Origin: Nilaparvata lugens
Taxonomy: Eukaryota; Arthropoda; Insecta; Hemiptera; Delphacidae
Direction: 5' to 3'
Length of the DNA stretch: 64,000 bases
Assembly: GCF_014356525.2 (NCBI RefSeq)
Contig: NC_052507.1
Location: forward strand, 8,053,568-8,117,567
In this document: one piece after another, positions 54,763-64,000 of the stretch
Layout of the letters: every line of letters begins with the position of its first letter
Numbering within the stretch: the first letter of the stretch is position 1
Notes under the pieces: model-generated
The model's input: the letters and a program-made list of their open reading frames with translations, nothing else
Told to the model about the DNA's origin: nothing
Databases searched by the model: none
Program-made: the position numbers and the translations under genes

Positions 54763-54844
54763 AATTATCAATAAATCAGTGGTTTTTGACAATTTCTTAG
54801 TCTTTTTCATTCAAGAATTTACTTTAATTTACTTTCACCCGAAT

Positions 54845-55980
54845 TTTGAATAATAAAATATGCAGTCCAGAAAAAAAATTATATGTTTTTACACTTATGA
54901 AATTAGAGTTCAATTTACTGAGCAGTAAGAAATTAAAAAAAGACATTTTTAAAAGATTGTTCAATATATTGTTATAACAAGGTATTTCTGTATCTAACAG
55001 TTGAATAATTGAATAATATGAGATCATTCCTCCCAAATAATTTGTGATCCAGTGTTATTATTTAATTATTATTTTATTCCTGCTTGGCTCCGATCTGACA
55101 ATAGACGTAATCCCAAACATCTCTTGTATTGTAAAATAGTGGGGAATTTTAATGTTATTTTAAGAACGACACATCAAAACAATGAAATTTTATTTACAAT
55201 TCCTTCCGAGCACTTAGAAAGGTTTGATTCAAGCCTGCTAGCCACTTAAAGGTTTCTTGAATTTAGCATGATTCTATAAACCACCTAGTCTCTCAAAGGC
55301 TTCAAACCCCCTGGCTTGTCGATTGAAGGGAACTCAGCGAGCCAGCCACCTATTATTTATACGTATTTGATGTACACAATAAGAAACATTCGAATTTGTC
55401 TGAACTTCATACTCCAATTCCACTGCACTTGAACCTTATTATCTCCACGAGAAGATGCGTTATCTCCATTCCTCATCAAGTATTTTGATGAACACAAATA
55501 GAAACGTTTGGATTTGTCCGAACTTCATATCCCATGCACTTGAACCTTACTATTTCCATGGAAGAAAAAAAAGAATTGCTTTGTTATCGATGACCTTCTT
55601 CCATGTTTTCATTTCTCCTACTCAAGCTATTCTTCTCTCCGTCTTCACTTTCCATTACAAACTCTGAACCGGCATTAAATGTCGAATAATAATAATAATA
55701 ATTATAAGTGGTTGGTTGGCTAGTAAGCTTGCCGAGAGCTGATAGGAATGGTCCAGTCACGATTTTAACCGTTGACCGATTTCATTCTTATTTCTTCGCA
55801 CTTTTCAACGTGTTTGTTTTGTGCCACTACTATTCTCTTTCTATCTCTATTTTCTCTTCAGTAATCTCTTCTAAGTATTCTCTATTCTCTTCTAACTATT
55901 CTCTCTTTTCTTCTAACTGTTCTCTATTCTACAGATGGAAATTACTGAGATATTCCAATTATTCAAATGCTAATGAATTA
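54845..55980. other. No supported gene in 1.1 kb
   Basis: AT-rich, with small frames at 55052, 55455 and 55708. The 55708-56067 frame (119 codons) includes a Ser/Tyr/Leu-rich low-complexity stretch from TCTTCTAACTATTCTC repeats and is not supported. The phrase CACTTGAACCTTA(T/C)TAT(C/T)TCCA recurs at 55427 and 55538. Confidence 0.4.
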
Positions 55981-56185
55981 ATAATTATTATTAAACGAAA
56001 ATCCAAATTAAATGCTGTAATTCACCCGGAAGACTTATTTGTTCCCGGGCTGACAAATAATTTTTGAATAGTAGCACTCATCGAATTTCCATCTTGCTGT
56101 TTACCCTGTTGTCAATATTTGCAGTAGCAGAAGTCTTCGGGTTGATTTACAGCATTTAATTTGGATTTTGGTTTAATAATAATTA
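55981..56185. repeat. Inverted repeat, 57-bp arms
   Basis: The left arm ATAATTATTATTAAACGAAA ... CACCCGGAAGACTT pairs with the right arm AAGTCTTCGGGTTGATTTAC ... TTTAATAATAATTAT across a 92-bp loop. Possibly a small foldback element. Confidence 0.8.
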
Positions 56186-56781
56186 TCTCTATAATTCTCT
56201 TCTAACTATTCTCTATTCACTATCCTCTTCTAACTATTCTCTATTCTCTATTATTTGTGCATCTTCAGTTATATATAGATATAAAGTTGATGCAATAAAT
56301 TGAATAACTCGTTCAATCAATGAAATGCAAGTGAAAAATTAGACTCCAAATACACAAAAGATTGAGCAACGACCTTTAGCCTAAAGTAGCGACTCCTTAG
56401 AAATAAGTATCTTCAGGTATACTCACATATAGATATAAAGTTGATGAATGATGTGAAGCTTCAGAGATATATAGATATAAAGTTGATGTCTAATGTACAT
56501 CTCCAGATAGGCTTCATTCTATATGAAGTTGATATAGAATGTGCCTCTTCAAACATATGTATAATACTGTATATAGTGATGTCCACGTTCTATTGACAGT
56601 GCTTGATTTTCAATGGTATTGCTATCCTTGTCTATCATTCAACAAAGCGGATAGCGCTATCTCTCTCTCGCTTTGCTCTGTTGCCAGATCATCTCTCAAC
56701 AATCTATAATGAATAATTAATTAACAAATATGTCATCTTGATTATGAAATTGTTGAAAAATATAATCTTTTTCTTAATAAA

Positions 56782-58292
56782 CTAGTAGTTCTGTGAACAG
56801 TAGACCTTACGCAGTATTCTCATCCACAAGTACCTGATTAAAACTATAGACCTTATGGAAATACAGCAATAGACTGGCTTCTCCACACATCTGAGTAATC
56901 ACTTGTCAGCTGATTTATGATGAATAATTCTATAGTCTCATTTTCACTCCATATTGGCGTATGAAGGAGGCTCCTTTTACTTTTATATTATCCTTGAAAT
57001 GCAAAATTTCCAAAAACCTTGTATATACGTCGACGCGCAATTGAAAAAGGAACATACCTGTCAAATTTCATGAAAATCTATTACCGCGTTTCGCCGTAAA
57101 TGCGCAACATATAAACATTTAAACATTCAAACATTTAAACATTTTAACATTAACAGAAATGCCAAACCGTCGAATTGAATCTTAGACCTCACTTCGCTCG
57201 GTCAAATACTAGTAGTTTTGTGAACAGTAAACCTCACGCAGTATTCTCATCCACAAGTACCAGATTGAAACTATAGACCTTATGGAAATACAGCAATAGA
57301 CTGGCTTCTCCACACATCTGTGTAATCACTTGTCAGATGATTTATGAATGATTTCTATAGTCTGATTTTTACTCCTATTGGCGTATGAAGGAGGCTCCTT
57401 TTTCCTTTTATATTATCATTGAAATGCTAAATTTCCAAAAAACCTTGTATAACGTCGACGCGCAATTAAAAAAGGAACATAGACTACCTGTCAAATTTCA
57501 TGAAAATCTATTACCGCGTTTCGCGCCGTAAATGCGCAACATATAAACTTTAAACATTCAAACATTTAAACATTTTAACATTAACAGAAATGCCAAACCG
57601 TCGAATTGATCTTAGACCTCACTTCGCTTGGTCAAATACTAGTTTTGTGAACAGTAAACCTCACGCAGTATTCTCATCCACAAGTACCAGATTGAAACTA
57701 TAGACCTTATGGAAATACAGCAATAGACTGGCTTCTCCACACATCTGTGTAATCACTTGTCAGATGATTTATGATGAATTATTCTATAGTCTGATTTTTA
57801 CTCCAATATTGGCGTATGAAGGAGCTCCTTTTTCCTTTTATATTATCATTGAAATGAAAAATTCCAAAAAACCTTGTATAAACGTCGACGCGCAATTAAA
57901 AAAGGAACATACTTGTCAATTTCATGAAAATCTATTACCGCGTTTCGCCGTAAATGCGCAACATATGAACATATAAACATTTAAACATTAAGAGAATGTC
58001 AAACCGTTGACTTGAATCTTAATCTGCGTACACATAAACGCGCTTCCAACCCGCACCGAGCACGCTCCGCCCTCGTACCGCCCTCGTACCGCCCTCGTTC
58101 CTCCATCGAACCACAGTCGCTCCGCCCACGCACCCATCATGAACGTTATGGAAGATGTTAGATCTTCTCGCGTTCCCCGGTCGAACCACTGTGCTCCCCG
58201 GTCGATCATCAATCGCTCTGCTGGAGTGACGTTCGGTTGCGGAGCACAGCGAAAGTCTGTACGCACCTTTAGACCTCACTTCGCTCGGTCAA
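56782..58292 (-). mobile_element. Helentron-like element, three head-to-tail units
   Basis: Units start at 56782, 57209 and 57639 (CTAGTAGTTCTGTGAACAG and variants; period about 427-430). Each ends with ACTTCGCTCGGTCAA. Read on the minus strand the ends are TTGACC and CTAG, with no target duplication and insertion between two T residues, as described for Helentron/Helitron2 elements. Tandem head-to-tail copies suggest rolling-circle amplification. The third unit is longer because of a MITE at 58022-58268. No coding sequence. Confidence 0.75.
58022..58268. mobile_element. GC-rich MITE with TTA target duplication
   Basis: TTA at 58019-58021 and 58269-58271. The ends ATCTGCGTACACATAAACGC and the inverse of AGGTGCGTACAGACTTTCGC are related to the MITEs at 1257 and 31102. 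The interior is much more GC-rich (GCCCTCGTACC twice). The neighbouring units of the array lack it, giving an internal empty site. Minus-strand frames of 86-92 codons here are rejected. Confidence 0.8.
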
Positions 58293-58446
58293 ATATAATT
58301 GATTATTCTAAACGAGAATGAACAGTTAATATTACATCGATAAACCTGTATCAGCCACTGTTTATAGGAGGCATTGACAAGACAGAGGATCGGCAACGTT
58401 GTTGTCTTATCTTTCTCCACTGACATTATAACGTGGACCTAACTAT

Positions 58447-58735
58447 AGATATGAAATCGATGTTCAATGTGCATCCTCATATAGATGGATATGTAGAGGG
58501 ATATAATTATAGATATATAAGTTGTTGGTTGATTGCACTAGCTGGCGGAAACCTGTTGACGATAACAGGCCATTACACGCGGCTCGAAACGCGTCATTAG
58601 ACGTGGCGTGCACTGATCTCATCTGCAGGTTTGCAGCTCAGTTTTACCGTTGCAAGATGTCAGGATAGCCTCTAGCTTTACGGATATCCCTCACATCGTT
58701 AATGCTTCTAATTAATTGCTGATCGCGTTCATTTT
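58447..58735. other. No recognisable feature
   Basis: Spacer between MITE copy h and the CT tract. Includes a moderately GC-rich patch (CGGCTCGAAACGCGTC near 58580) of unknown origin. Confidence 0.45.
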
Positions 58736-58935
58736 TTCACCACTCTCTCGCACACTCGCTCTTTCTCGCTCTTTCCTCCTCCTCTTTATCTTTATTGCTC
58801 TTAATCACTCTCTCTCATTCTCTGTTATTCTCTCTATCTGTTTATGTCTCTACCTATCTCTTCACGCACAGTCTCTCACTTTCATTCTGTCACTCTATCA
58901 CATTCTCTCTCTCTCTCTCTTTCACTCTCTCTCTC

Positions 58936-59227
58936 TTTTTGGTAGATAGTTGGTGGGGAGGATATTTTTAATATTCTTTCCGAAGAATGGACATTGATAT
59001 GTCCAAAGCTCCGCCAATTTATGTAGATGCATAACAATAATATTATTATCTATAGTTATTATATTACAATTGCTTTTTCATATCATTATACAGTTCAATA
59101 ATTATTTTCTTATCTATATTTGTAAATTCATCTATAATTTTGCTGTATTGTGAGGTATTGTATAAAGTGTATAAGCCAGTATATATTGTAATCTACATAA
59201 ATAAAGTACTCAATCAATCAATCAATC
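58936..59227 (+). mobile_element. Short retroposon family L, copy 7
   Basis: TTTTTGGTAGATAGTTGGTG after CTCTCT, ending CAATCAATCAATC. Hairpins 1-3 intact. Immediately followed by copy 8. Confidence 0.85.
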
Positions 59228-59529
59228 TTTTTTTTTGGTAGAGAGTTAGTGGGGAGGATATTTTTTATATTCTTTCCGAAGAATGGACATTGATATGTCC
59301 AAAGCTCTGCCAAGTTATGTAGATGCATAACAATATAATTATTATCTATAGTTATTATATTACAAATTGCTTTTTCATATCTATACAGTTCAATAATTAT
59401 TTTCTCAGTCTATATATGTAAAGTCATCTATAACTTTGCTGTATTGTGAGCTATTGTATAATAAGTGTATAAGCCAGTATATATTGTAATCTACATAAAT
59501 AAAGTACTCAATCAATCAATCAATCAATC
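59228..59529 (+). mobile_element. Short retroposon family L, copy 8
   Basis: Starts with T-rich sequence and GGTAGAGAGTTAGTGGGG directly after the tail of copy 7, and ends in (TCAA)n then CTCTCT. Hairpin 1 is GGATATT/ATATTC with one base change. Confidence 0.85.
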
Positions 59530-59541
59530 TCTCTCTCTCTC

Positions 59542-59820
59542 TTTTTACGGTTAAGTGCTGAAGGGGAGGGTATCCTGATACCCTCTCTGAGAATGGACTT
59601 CTTTAAGGTCCAAACTTCACCGTTTCATGTGAAAACATTACAGTAGTACCTTAACTTTTGCATTTTTCATAATTATTCTTGCTCAATATTATTGTAGAAC
59701 TCATCAGTTTAATATGATTCACCATGTCATTTTACCGCTACTGGTATTTATTTTTAACGCTAGAACATAAGTTGGATTATGTTTTGTTAAACACATGAAT
59801 AAAGGAATTTGAATCAGAAT
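59542..59820 (+). mobile_element. Short retroposon family L2, copy 1
   Basis: A divergent family: TTTTTACGGTTAAGTGCTGA, then GGGTATC-CT-GATACCC, GGAC-TTCTTTAAG-GTCC and ATGT-GAAA-ACAT in the same order as the hairpins of family L. Tail AATAAAGGAATTTGAATCAG then CTCTCT. Sequence identity to family L is low outside GGGGAGG, GAATGGAC and GTCCAAA. Confidence 0.75.
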
Positions 59821-59830
59821 CTCTCTCTCT

Positions 59831-60128
59831 AGAGAGTTAGAGATTAGAGAGTTAGTGGGAAGGATATTTTGAATACTCTTTCCGAAGAAAGACATTGATA
59901 TGTCCAAAGCTCGCCAATTTATGTAGATGCATAACAATTATATTATCTATGGTTATTAAAAATTGTCTTTTCTCGTATCATATACAGTACAGTTCAATAA
60001 TTATTTTATTAGTTTATACTAAGTAAATTCATCTGTAATTTTGCTGTATTGTAAGCTATTTTATATAAGTGTATAGGCCAGTGTATACTGTAATCTACAT
60101 AAATGAAATAATCAATCAATCAATCAAT

Positions 60129-60130
<2 letters not shown>
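59831..60130 (+). mobile_element. Short retroposon family L, copy 9
   Basis: AGAGAGTTAGTGGGAAGGAT start next to CTCTCTAG, with an (ATCA)n tail merging into (AC)n. Hairpin 2 is decayed (AGACAT/ATGTCC). Confidence 0.8.
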
Positions 60131-60179
<49 letters not shown>

Positions 60180-60202
60180 CTCATTCTCTCTCTCTCTCCA
60201 AA

Positions 60203-60460
60203 TTTTCTTTAGTTACGCTCTAGTGCTGAATGGAAAGGTATCTTCTATACCCTTTTTGTAGTCCAAACTTCACTGGTTCATGTGAAAGCATCACATCATA
60301 ATTCGCATATTTAATCATATTTCTCTGCTCAATATTATTATAAAACTCTTCAGGTTAATATGATTTACCATGTTATTCAACTATTACTGTTCATTATTTC
60401 TTACTTTGAAACGTGAGTTGAATTTTGTTTTGTTAAAAACAGGAATCTGAATCTGAATCT
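60203..60460 (+). mobile_element. Short retroposon family L2, copy 2
   Basis: CTTTAGTTACGCTCTAGTGC start, hairpin 1 GGTATC...TATACC, hairpin 3 ATGT-GAAA-GCAT, tail GGAATCTGAATCTGAATC. It lacks the GGAC half of hairpin 2 through a deletion. Confirms family L2 as a real family. Confidence 0.7.
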
Positions 60461-60770
60461 CCTACTTCACTCTTTCAGTCCAATTACTTCTCTATCTCAC
60501 ACAGAGTATACACTCACTCTCGATTTCCCGTCATCACTCATATGATATCTCTCACTCACTTTGACTCACTCTCTCTCTCTCTTAATCTTTCACTCTCTAC
60601 TCTCTCTCTTGATCTTTCACTCCACTTTCTCACTCTCTTTTTTCTATCTCTCCCTCCCTCCTCCACTCTCATACTCTTTCTCTCTCTTTCTCTCTCCGCT
60701 CTCTCTCTCTCTTCATCCCACACACTTTCTTTCCATTCATATGTCTATCTTTCTTGGTCACTATCTACTT

Positions 60771-61110
60771 GGCCACTAATTTCCTTGCTACTTATTCTCA
60801 TCAACGGAAATGAATTGTCGATACCCTTTTTCGGAGATCATCAGGCAGTGATAGTCCTAGTCATTAGTTTTCGATTAGCTTCATTCAACTCGCTTGTCCC
60901 AACAGGGTAATATTCATGAGAGACCTTAAATCGCTACAAAATGGAGATGAGAATTCGCGATTTCAGATTTGGATTCAGCAACCTTGAACTAATTATGTGC
61001 TAGGTAGATTCTCAATAATACTTATGTGCAAGGTCGATCTCAATATTACTCAAAAACAAGGAAGATTTTCTGGGTCAAATACTGATTTTCAAGGGTGAAA
61101 ACTGAGCAAT
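60771..61110. other. No recognisable feature
   Basis: Spacer leading into the duplicated block. Nothing assigned. Confidence 0.4.
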
Positions 61111-61995
61111 TCATAGATCAACTGGTCATTGACCCCATGTGTGACGGATCAGGCGGAAAAACACAGAGGGGGAATGGGCAAGGACAAAATTTGATTTTTG
61201 AAAAAATCACTGTGAAAAATGACTGGGATATTTTCGGGACATAGTTTACATCTGAAGAGATGGAGCAAAAGGTGCTTCAAGTATGAAATCCCTCGAAAAT
61301 GAAAAAAACCTCCTGGGGAGCAGAGTCAGTGGCAAAAAACTGTTTTCAAATAAATCACCTGTTGCATATGCATGAATGAGTGAGGGGGTGGCTAGAATCC
61401 ATCAGAATCGATTTAGTGGGGAAGCTTCAAATCGGCCACCTGTTGAATGTCTGAATTTTGCTTGGGTTGAAAGTCCAGACAAGTGTACAAAATTGAGAGG
61501 TCATTCACTCCAAAAATTGAAAATTAATCACAAAATCGTGAATTTCAAGGTCAATGCTGATTTTCAAGGGTAAATCTGGAGCAATTCATGGATAAAATGG
61601 TCATTGACCCCATGTGTGGTAACTGGCCCCAAAAGTCACAATATCGTGAATTTCAAAGTCAAATACTGATTTTCAAGGGTGAAAATTGGAGCAAACAAAA
61701 TATTTTATTAGTCATTGACCCCATGTGTGCTCGATCACACAGAAGAACACGAAGGGGGCGGGGCTTAAGACAAAATCTTATTTTCAAATAAAAACACTTT
61801 TAAAAAATTGCTGGAATGTTTTTGGGGGATGGTTCACATTTCAAGAGATGGAGAGCAAAATATGCCTCAAATAGCCCTGCTCTCAAGTCGGAAATGGTTC
61901 AGGGGGCAGAGTTAGTGGCCAAAACCCCTTTTTCAAAATAAATGACAACCTGTTGCATGTGAATGAAGGGCTGAGGGGGCGTGGCTAGAACAGTA
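61111..61995 (+). repeat. Diverged direct repeat of about 290 bp, with shorter units between
   Basis: TGGTCATTGACCCCATGTGTG occurs near 61123, 61600 and, as TAGTCATTGACC, near 61708. The following CACAGAGGGGGAATGGG / CACGAAGGGGGCGGGG, TTTTCGGGACATAGTTTACA / TTTTGGGGGATGGTTCACAT and GAGGGGGTGGCTAGAAT / GAGGGGGCGTGGCTAGAAC show two old copies (61111-61395, 61697-61990). Class unknown. Confidence 0.6.
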
Positions 61996-62230
61996 TCTCC
62001 GATACGATTAGATACTGAATAGAATCTCACTTCCTCTGAGGTGTGACTCTATTCAGATTTTGGTAAAGTTGGAGTCATGTGAACAGTGGTTTGCGCAAAC
62101 CTGTTTGTGCAAAGCTCATTTTTGTTTCATGGAACGTGTAAGCCAAAGTAACTCGAGTTGTTTAATGTAGAAGATTAGCAGCACGACCCGGTCTGACATT
62201 TATGTTATGTAAAAAACATTGACTCAGTTT
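61996..62230. other. No recognisable feature
   Basis: Spacer before the assembly gap. Confidence 0.4.
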
Positions 62231-62330
62231 NNNNNNNNNNNNNNNNNNNNNNNNNNNNNNNNNNNNNNNNNNNNNNNNNNNNNNNNNNNNNNNNNNNNNN
62301 NNNNNNNNNNNNNNNNNNNNNNNNNNNNNN
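62231..62330. other. Assembly gap of 100 N
   Basis: Exactly 100 N, the usual placeholder for a scaffold gap of unknown size. It falls at the palindromic 3' end of a Helitron copy, a plausible cause of assembly failure. Confidence 0.98.
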
Positions 62331-62984
62331 AGGCTCGCTTCGCTCGCATATCCGTCTAGCCAGGGGGCTCCGTCACCTGACCACCGTCTGGATCGTTCAG
62401 GAATGAGAACAGCAGGCTCGTTTCGCTCGCCTGCATTTTTATCATATGTTGGAGAATCCAGTCGGGGGTCCAGATTAAACGTCTTGCTAAACGGATATGG
62501 CGAGCGAAGGGAGCCTGACGGCTATAGTATAATATTCCCAGGATTAAGTAGCAGTGCCCAATCAATTTTCCGCGTTAAATGCATTTAAATCTTCAACTTG
62601 GTGCCAACCTAACAAAGTCAACTCACTTAATGCCAACCTGACAAAATTATTAATTTAGTTGCCAGTTAACAACTTTTTCGAAGAGGTACTCTATCTAGAT
62701 TAGTTCTATAGTAACATATGATATGGACATTCCAATTATAATTAAGAGATTGGGAGAAGAAGAATATACATGCTAAAAGACGAGCTTTAACCCTTAAAAA
62801 CACCCTTAGAGTTAAAATATTGCCAAAAGATTTCTTAGTGCGCTCTAAAGGGCCAACTGAACTACCTACCAAATTTAAACGTTTTTGGTCAGTAGATTTT
62901 TAGTTCTGCGAGTGAGTGAGTGAGTGAGTGAGTCAGTCAGTCAGTCAGTGAGTGAGTGCCATTCCGCTTTTATATATATATAGA
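62331..62984 (-). mobile_element. Helitron family H, copy 3, 3' end lost in gap
   Basis: Starts in the gap with AGGCTCGCTTCGCTCGC and ends TATATATATAGA at 62984 before T (5' TCTATATATATA on the minus strand). More single-base deletions than the other copies, so older or lower sequence quality. The 69-codon minus frame and others here are artefacts. Confidence 0.85.
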
Positions 62985-63027
62985 TTAAAATAATGTGGAG
63001 TGAAAAAACAAGTGTCCCCAGAACTGT

Positions 63028-63264
63028 AAGAGAAGATCTAATAACGCTTTTTGGTTCAAGGTACAAATCGTTCAACACACAACACTGTTCGTTAATGAAT
63101 ATGACTTACTTGTAGCTGATAGAGTAATAAATAATAGTAAGCAACAAGACCCATGGTGCCCGCTCTGTGAAGGATACAGGGAACCTGAAGTCCGTGGCCT
63201 AGAAGCGTGGTTCACTTTAAGCTGTCAGTATTTTTTTCAAATAACATTAATGCTCCCCATCTAA
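63028..63264 (+). pseudogene. Possible LINE C-terminal CPLC zinc-knuckle remnant
   Basis: The open frame includes NNAFWFKVQIVQHTTLFVNE, YDLLVADRVINNSKQQ and DPWCPLCEGYREPEVRG. A CPLC...E pattern followed by a later C resembles the C-terminal zinc knuckle of some non-LTR retrotransposons, but the usual histidine is not in place. Weak. It could be chance or another gene fragment. Confidence 0.25.
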
Positions 63265-63390
63265 CCAATGCTGCCAGTAGACGTGGATGTCGCTGTATGA
63301 TGCACTACAAAGGTGCTGACTGAATAGTTTCAAATGGTCGACAAGTGAAGGCCTACAATGAACTTGTATGTTTTGTTATAATTTATTGAT

Positions 63391-63920
63391 TTTTCCTACA
63401 GTTACGTTGAAAAGTGCCATTGCTGCACTGATTACAGAACGCAAAGAATCACTTTTCCGCTCTAGTGCGGGAAAAATTTTTCTGCACTCCAGATTTGCAA
63501 CATGGCAACGCAAAATACTTAGTAGGTTTATGGAGCAACAGTGCAGCAAAATCAAAATGAAGTTGGTAACAGTGACTGCTGTGGCTGCTATAGTGAGCAG
63601 AGGTGCAACGAAGCACAACGCGCTAATTAGATATTATAACCAACGACAACATTTTTATTCAATTTGACAAAAATTAAGGTTTTTATCAATAATAAAATTA
63701 CACAGAAAAACATTTGATGCATTTCAGGCAATTTTACCCATAATTACCCACTTTTCATATTCAATGGTAACTGTAGGAAAAACTTGATGTGAAATACGTG
63801 CGCAAAGTTCCTCTGCTGCACTCAACAAACCATTCCGCCCTCGCCTACGGCTCGGGCGTAAACGTTTCTTTCGGTGCAGCAAACTGTCACTTTGCGCACT
63901 AGTTGCACAAATAACTATTG
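63391..63920 (-). mobile_element. Foldback element E, copy 3
   Basis: Minus-strand copy. TTTTTCCTACAGTTAC (63391) and GGTAACTGTAGGAAAAA (63767-63783) are inverted. GTGCGCAAAGTTCCTCTGC and AAACTGTCACTTTGCGCAC flank a small GCCTACGGCTCGGGC hairpin at the end, similar to GGCCTACGGCC in element C. The overlapping 99- and 80-codon frames on opposite strands are not supported. Confidence 0.7.
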
Positions 63921-63973
63921 AAATAGTTTAGACTCTCCACTTGCTAGGCTGTTTCAGTGAAGGTTATCGGATA

Positions 63974-64000
63974 TCCTATACTATTAAACGAGCAATTTCT
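63974..64000 (+). mobile_element. Helitron-like 5' end, family R, cut by window edge
   Basis: TCCTATACTATTAAACGAGC after an A, continuing AATTTCT. Same start as 45505. Confidence 0.5.

Larger units (their letters stand above)
54536..54814. mobile_element. PLE-derived foldback P10 with 12-bp target duplication
   Basis: GAATTTACTTTA flanks the insert (54524-54535 and 54815-54826). Foldback arms of about 105 bp meet near 54672-54715. The left part additionally has GTTGACAAGTTGATATTGTG, shared inverted with P5. Each arm holds a hammerhead-like motif. Confidence 0.9.
54276..54844 (+). mobile_element. tRNA-derived SINE with 11-bp target duplication and nested PLE
   Basis: TTCACCCGAAT flanks the element (54276-54286 and 54834-54844). 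The head has A box TGGTCTAGTGG (54298) and B box GGTTCGAACCC (54342), spaced as in tRNAs. A tRNA-unrelated body follows (CACGTTAAACTGTCGGTCCC; GGTGGGACCTTCCCGAAAGG) and a tail of TTTAC units. The tail is interrupted by 54536-54814. RNA polymerase III transcribed and mobilised by a LINE, by analogy. The copy at 33100 is its inverted relative. Confidence 0.92.
56572..58446. mobile_element. MITE family M, copy h, host to a Helentron-like triple array
   Basis: Left TATAGTGATGTCCACGTTCT, right CATTATAACGTGGACCTAAC then TATA. Removal of 56782-58292 joins CTTAATAAA to ATATAATTGATTATTC, matching the uninterrupted paralogue in copy g (51826). Confidence 0.85.
58736..60770. repeat. CT-rich tract packed with five short retroposons
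   Basis: (CT)n and CTCA/CTTT variants at 58736-58935, 59530-59541, 59820-59831, 60180-60200 and 60540-60715, separated by five embedded retroposons. An (AC)n run lies at 60133-60179. The Ser/Leu-rich frames at 58716 and 60542-60910 are repeat artefacts. Confidence 0.9.

Noticed and set aside
58018..58279. Arg/Gly-rich minus-strand frames of 86-92 codons
   Set aside because: They lie entirely in a GC-rich MITE with TTA duplications. Two overlapping frames are equally open.
60542..60910. 122-codon Ser/Leu-rich frame
   Set aside because: Driven by CT-rich repeats.
63368..63667. 99-codon frame at the right end
   Set aside because: It lies in foldback element E, which has copies elsewhere without this frame intact.

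Overview
The window looks like non-coding, repeat-saturated DNA from an insect nuclear genome. It is AT-rich and has very long (GT)n, (CT)n, (CTT)n, (ATTT)n and (TA)n tracts, dozens of nested transposable elements, one 100-N scaffold gap, and no intact host gene that I can recognise. One repeat (copies at 5891, 33511, 36506 and 37966) is a family I associate from memory with planthoppers (Delphacidae, Nilaparvata-like). That placement is an inference.

The only convincing protein-coding sequence is transposon debris: the C-terminal end of a Jockey-like LINE reverse transcriptase (39015-39584), two C-terminal remnants of a Penelope-like element (PLE; 40686-40890 minus and about 44205-44256 plus), and a weak CPLC-type zinc-knuckle remnant (63028-63264). 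Three places could be host regulatory DNA: an initiator plus DPE promoter with a 5' untranslated exon and splice donor (14284-14640), a TATCGATA (DRE-like) cluster (51013-51195), and a CCAAT/GC-box patch (35200-35320).

Layout. 1-4164: short repeats, two TIR elements, a 1.06-kb element inserted into another repeat, and a Helentron-like fragment. 4165-9972: a 5.8-kb block bounded by inverted arms built of 148-bp tandem arrays, holding a 435-bp foldback and two GT-bearing elements. 10.4-14.2 kb: MITEs, short retroposons, and a 1.1-kb foldback with 5-bp target duplications inside a MITE. 14.2-19.8 kb: candidate promoter, then microsatellites. 20-26.2 kb: PLE/hammerhead-bearing elements nested in a MITE. 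26.2-33 kb: minisatellite and Helitrons. 33-39 kb: SINE and three GT-bearing elements. 39-45 kb: LINE, PLE remnants and CT-rich tracts with short retroposons. 45-56 kb: a Helitron with a paralogous empty site, tandem repeats, and a SINE with a nested PLE. 56-61 kb: a Helentron-like triple array in a MITE, then five short retroposons packed in CT repeat. 61-64 kb: diverged duplication, gap, broken Helitron, foldback element, and the start of another Helitron.

The most interesting signals are RNA-like. (1) About a dozen copies of a minimal hammerhead-ribozyme fold lie in PLE-derived foldback insertions flanked by 9-15 bp target duplications. Stems I, II and III covary between subfamilies, and the C3-G8 core pair appears to be replaced by U3-A8 in several. 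One truncated copy begins at the predicted cleavage site. (2) A roughly 290-bp retroposon family and a second divergent family both sit in CT microsatellite and share three short hairpins in the same order with different sequences, suggesting a conserved structured RNA head. All structural claims were made by eye and need covariance-model and biochemical checks.
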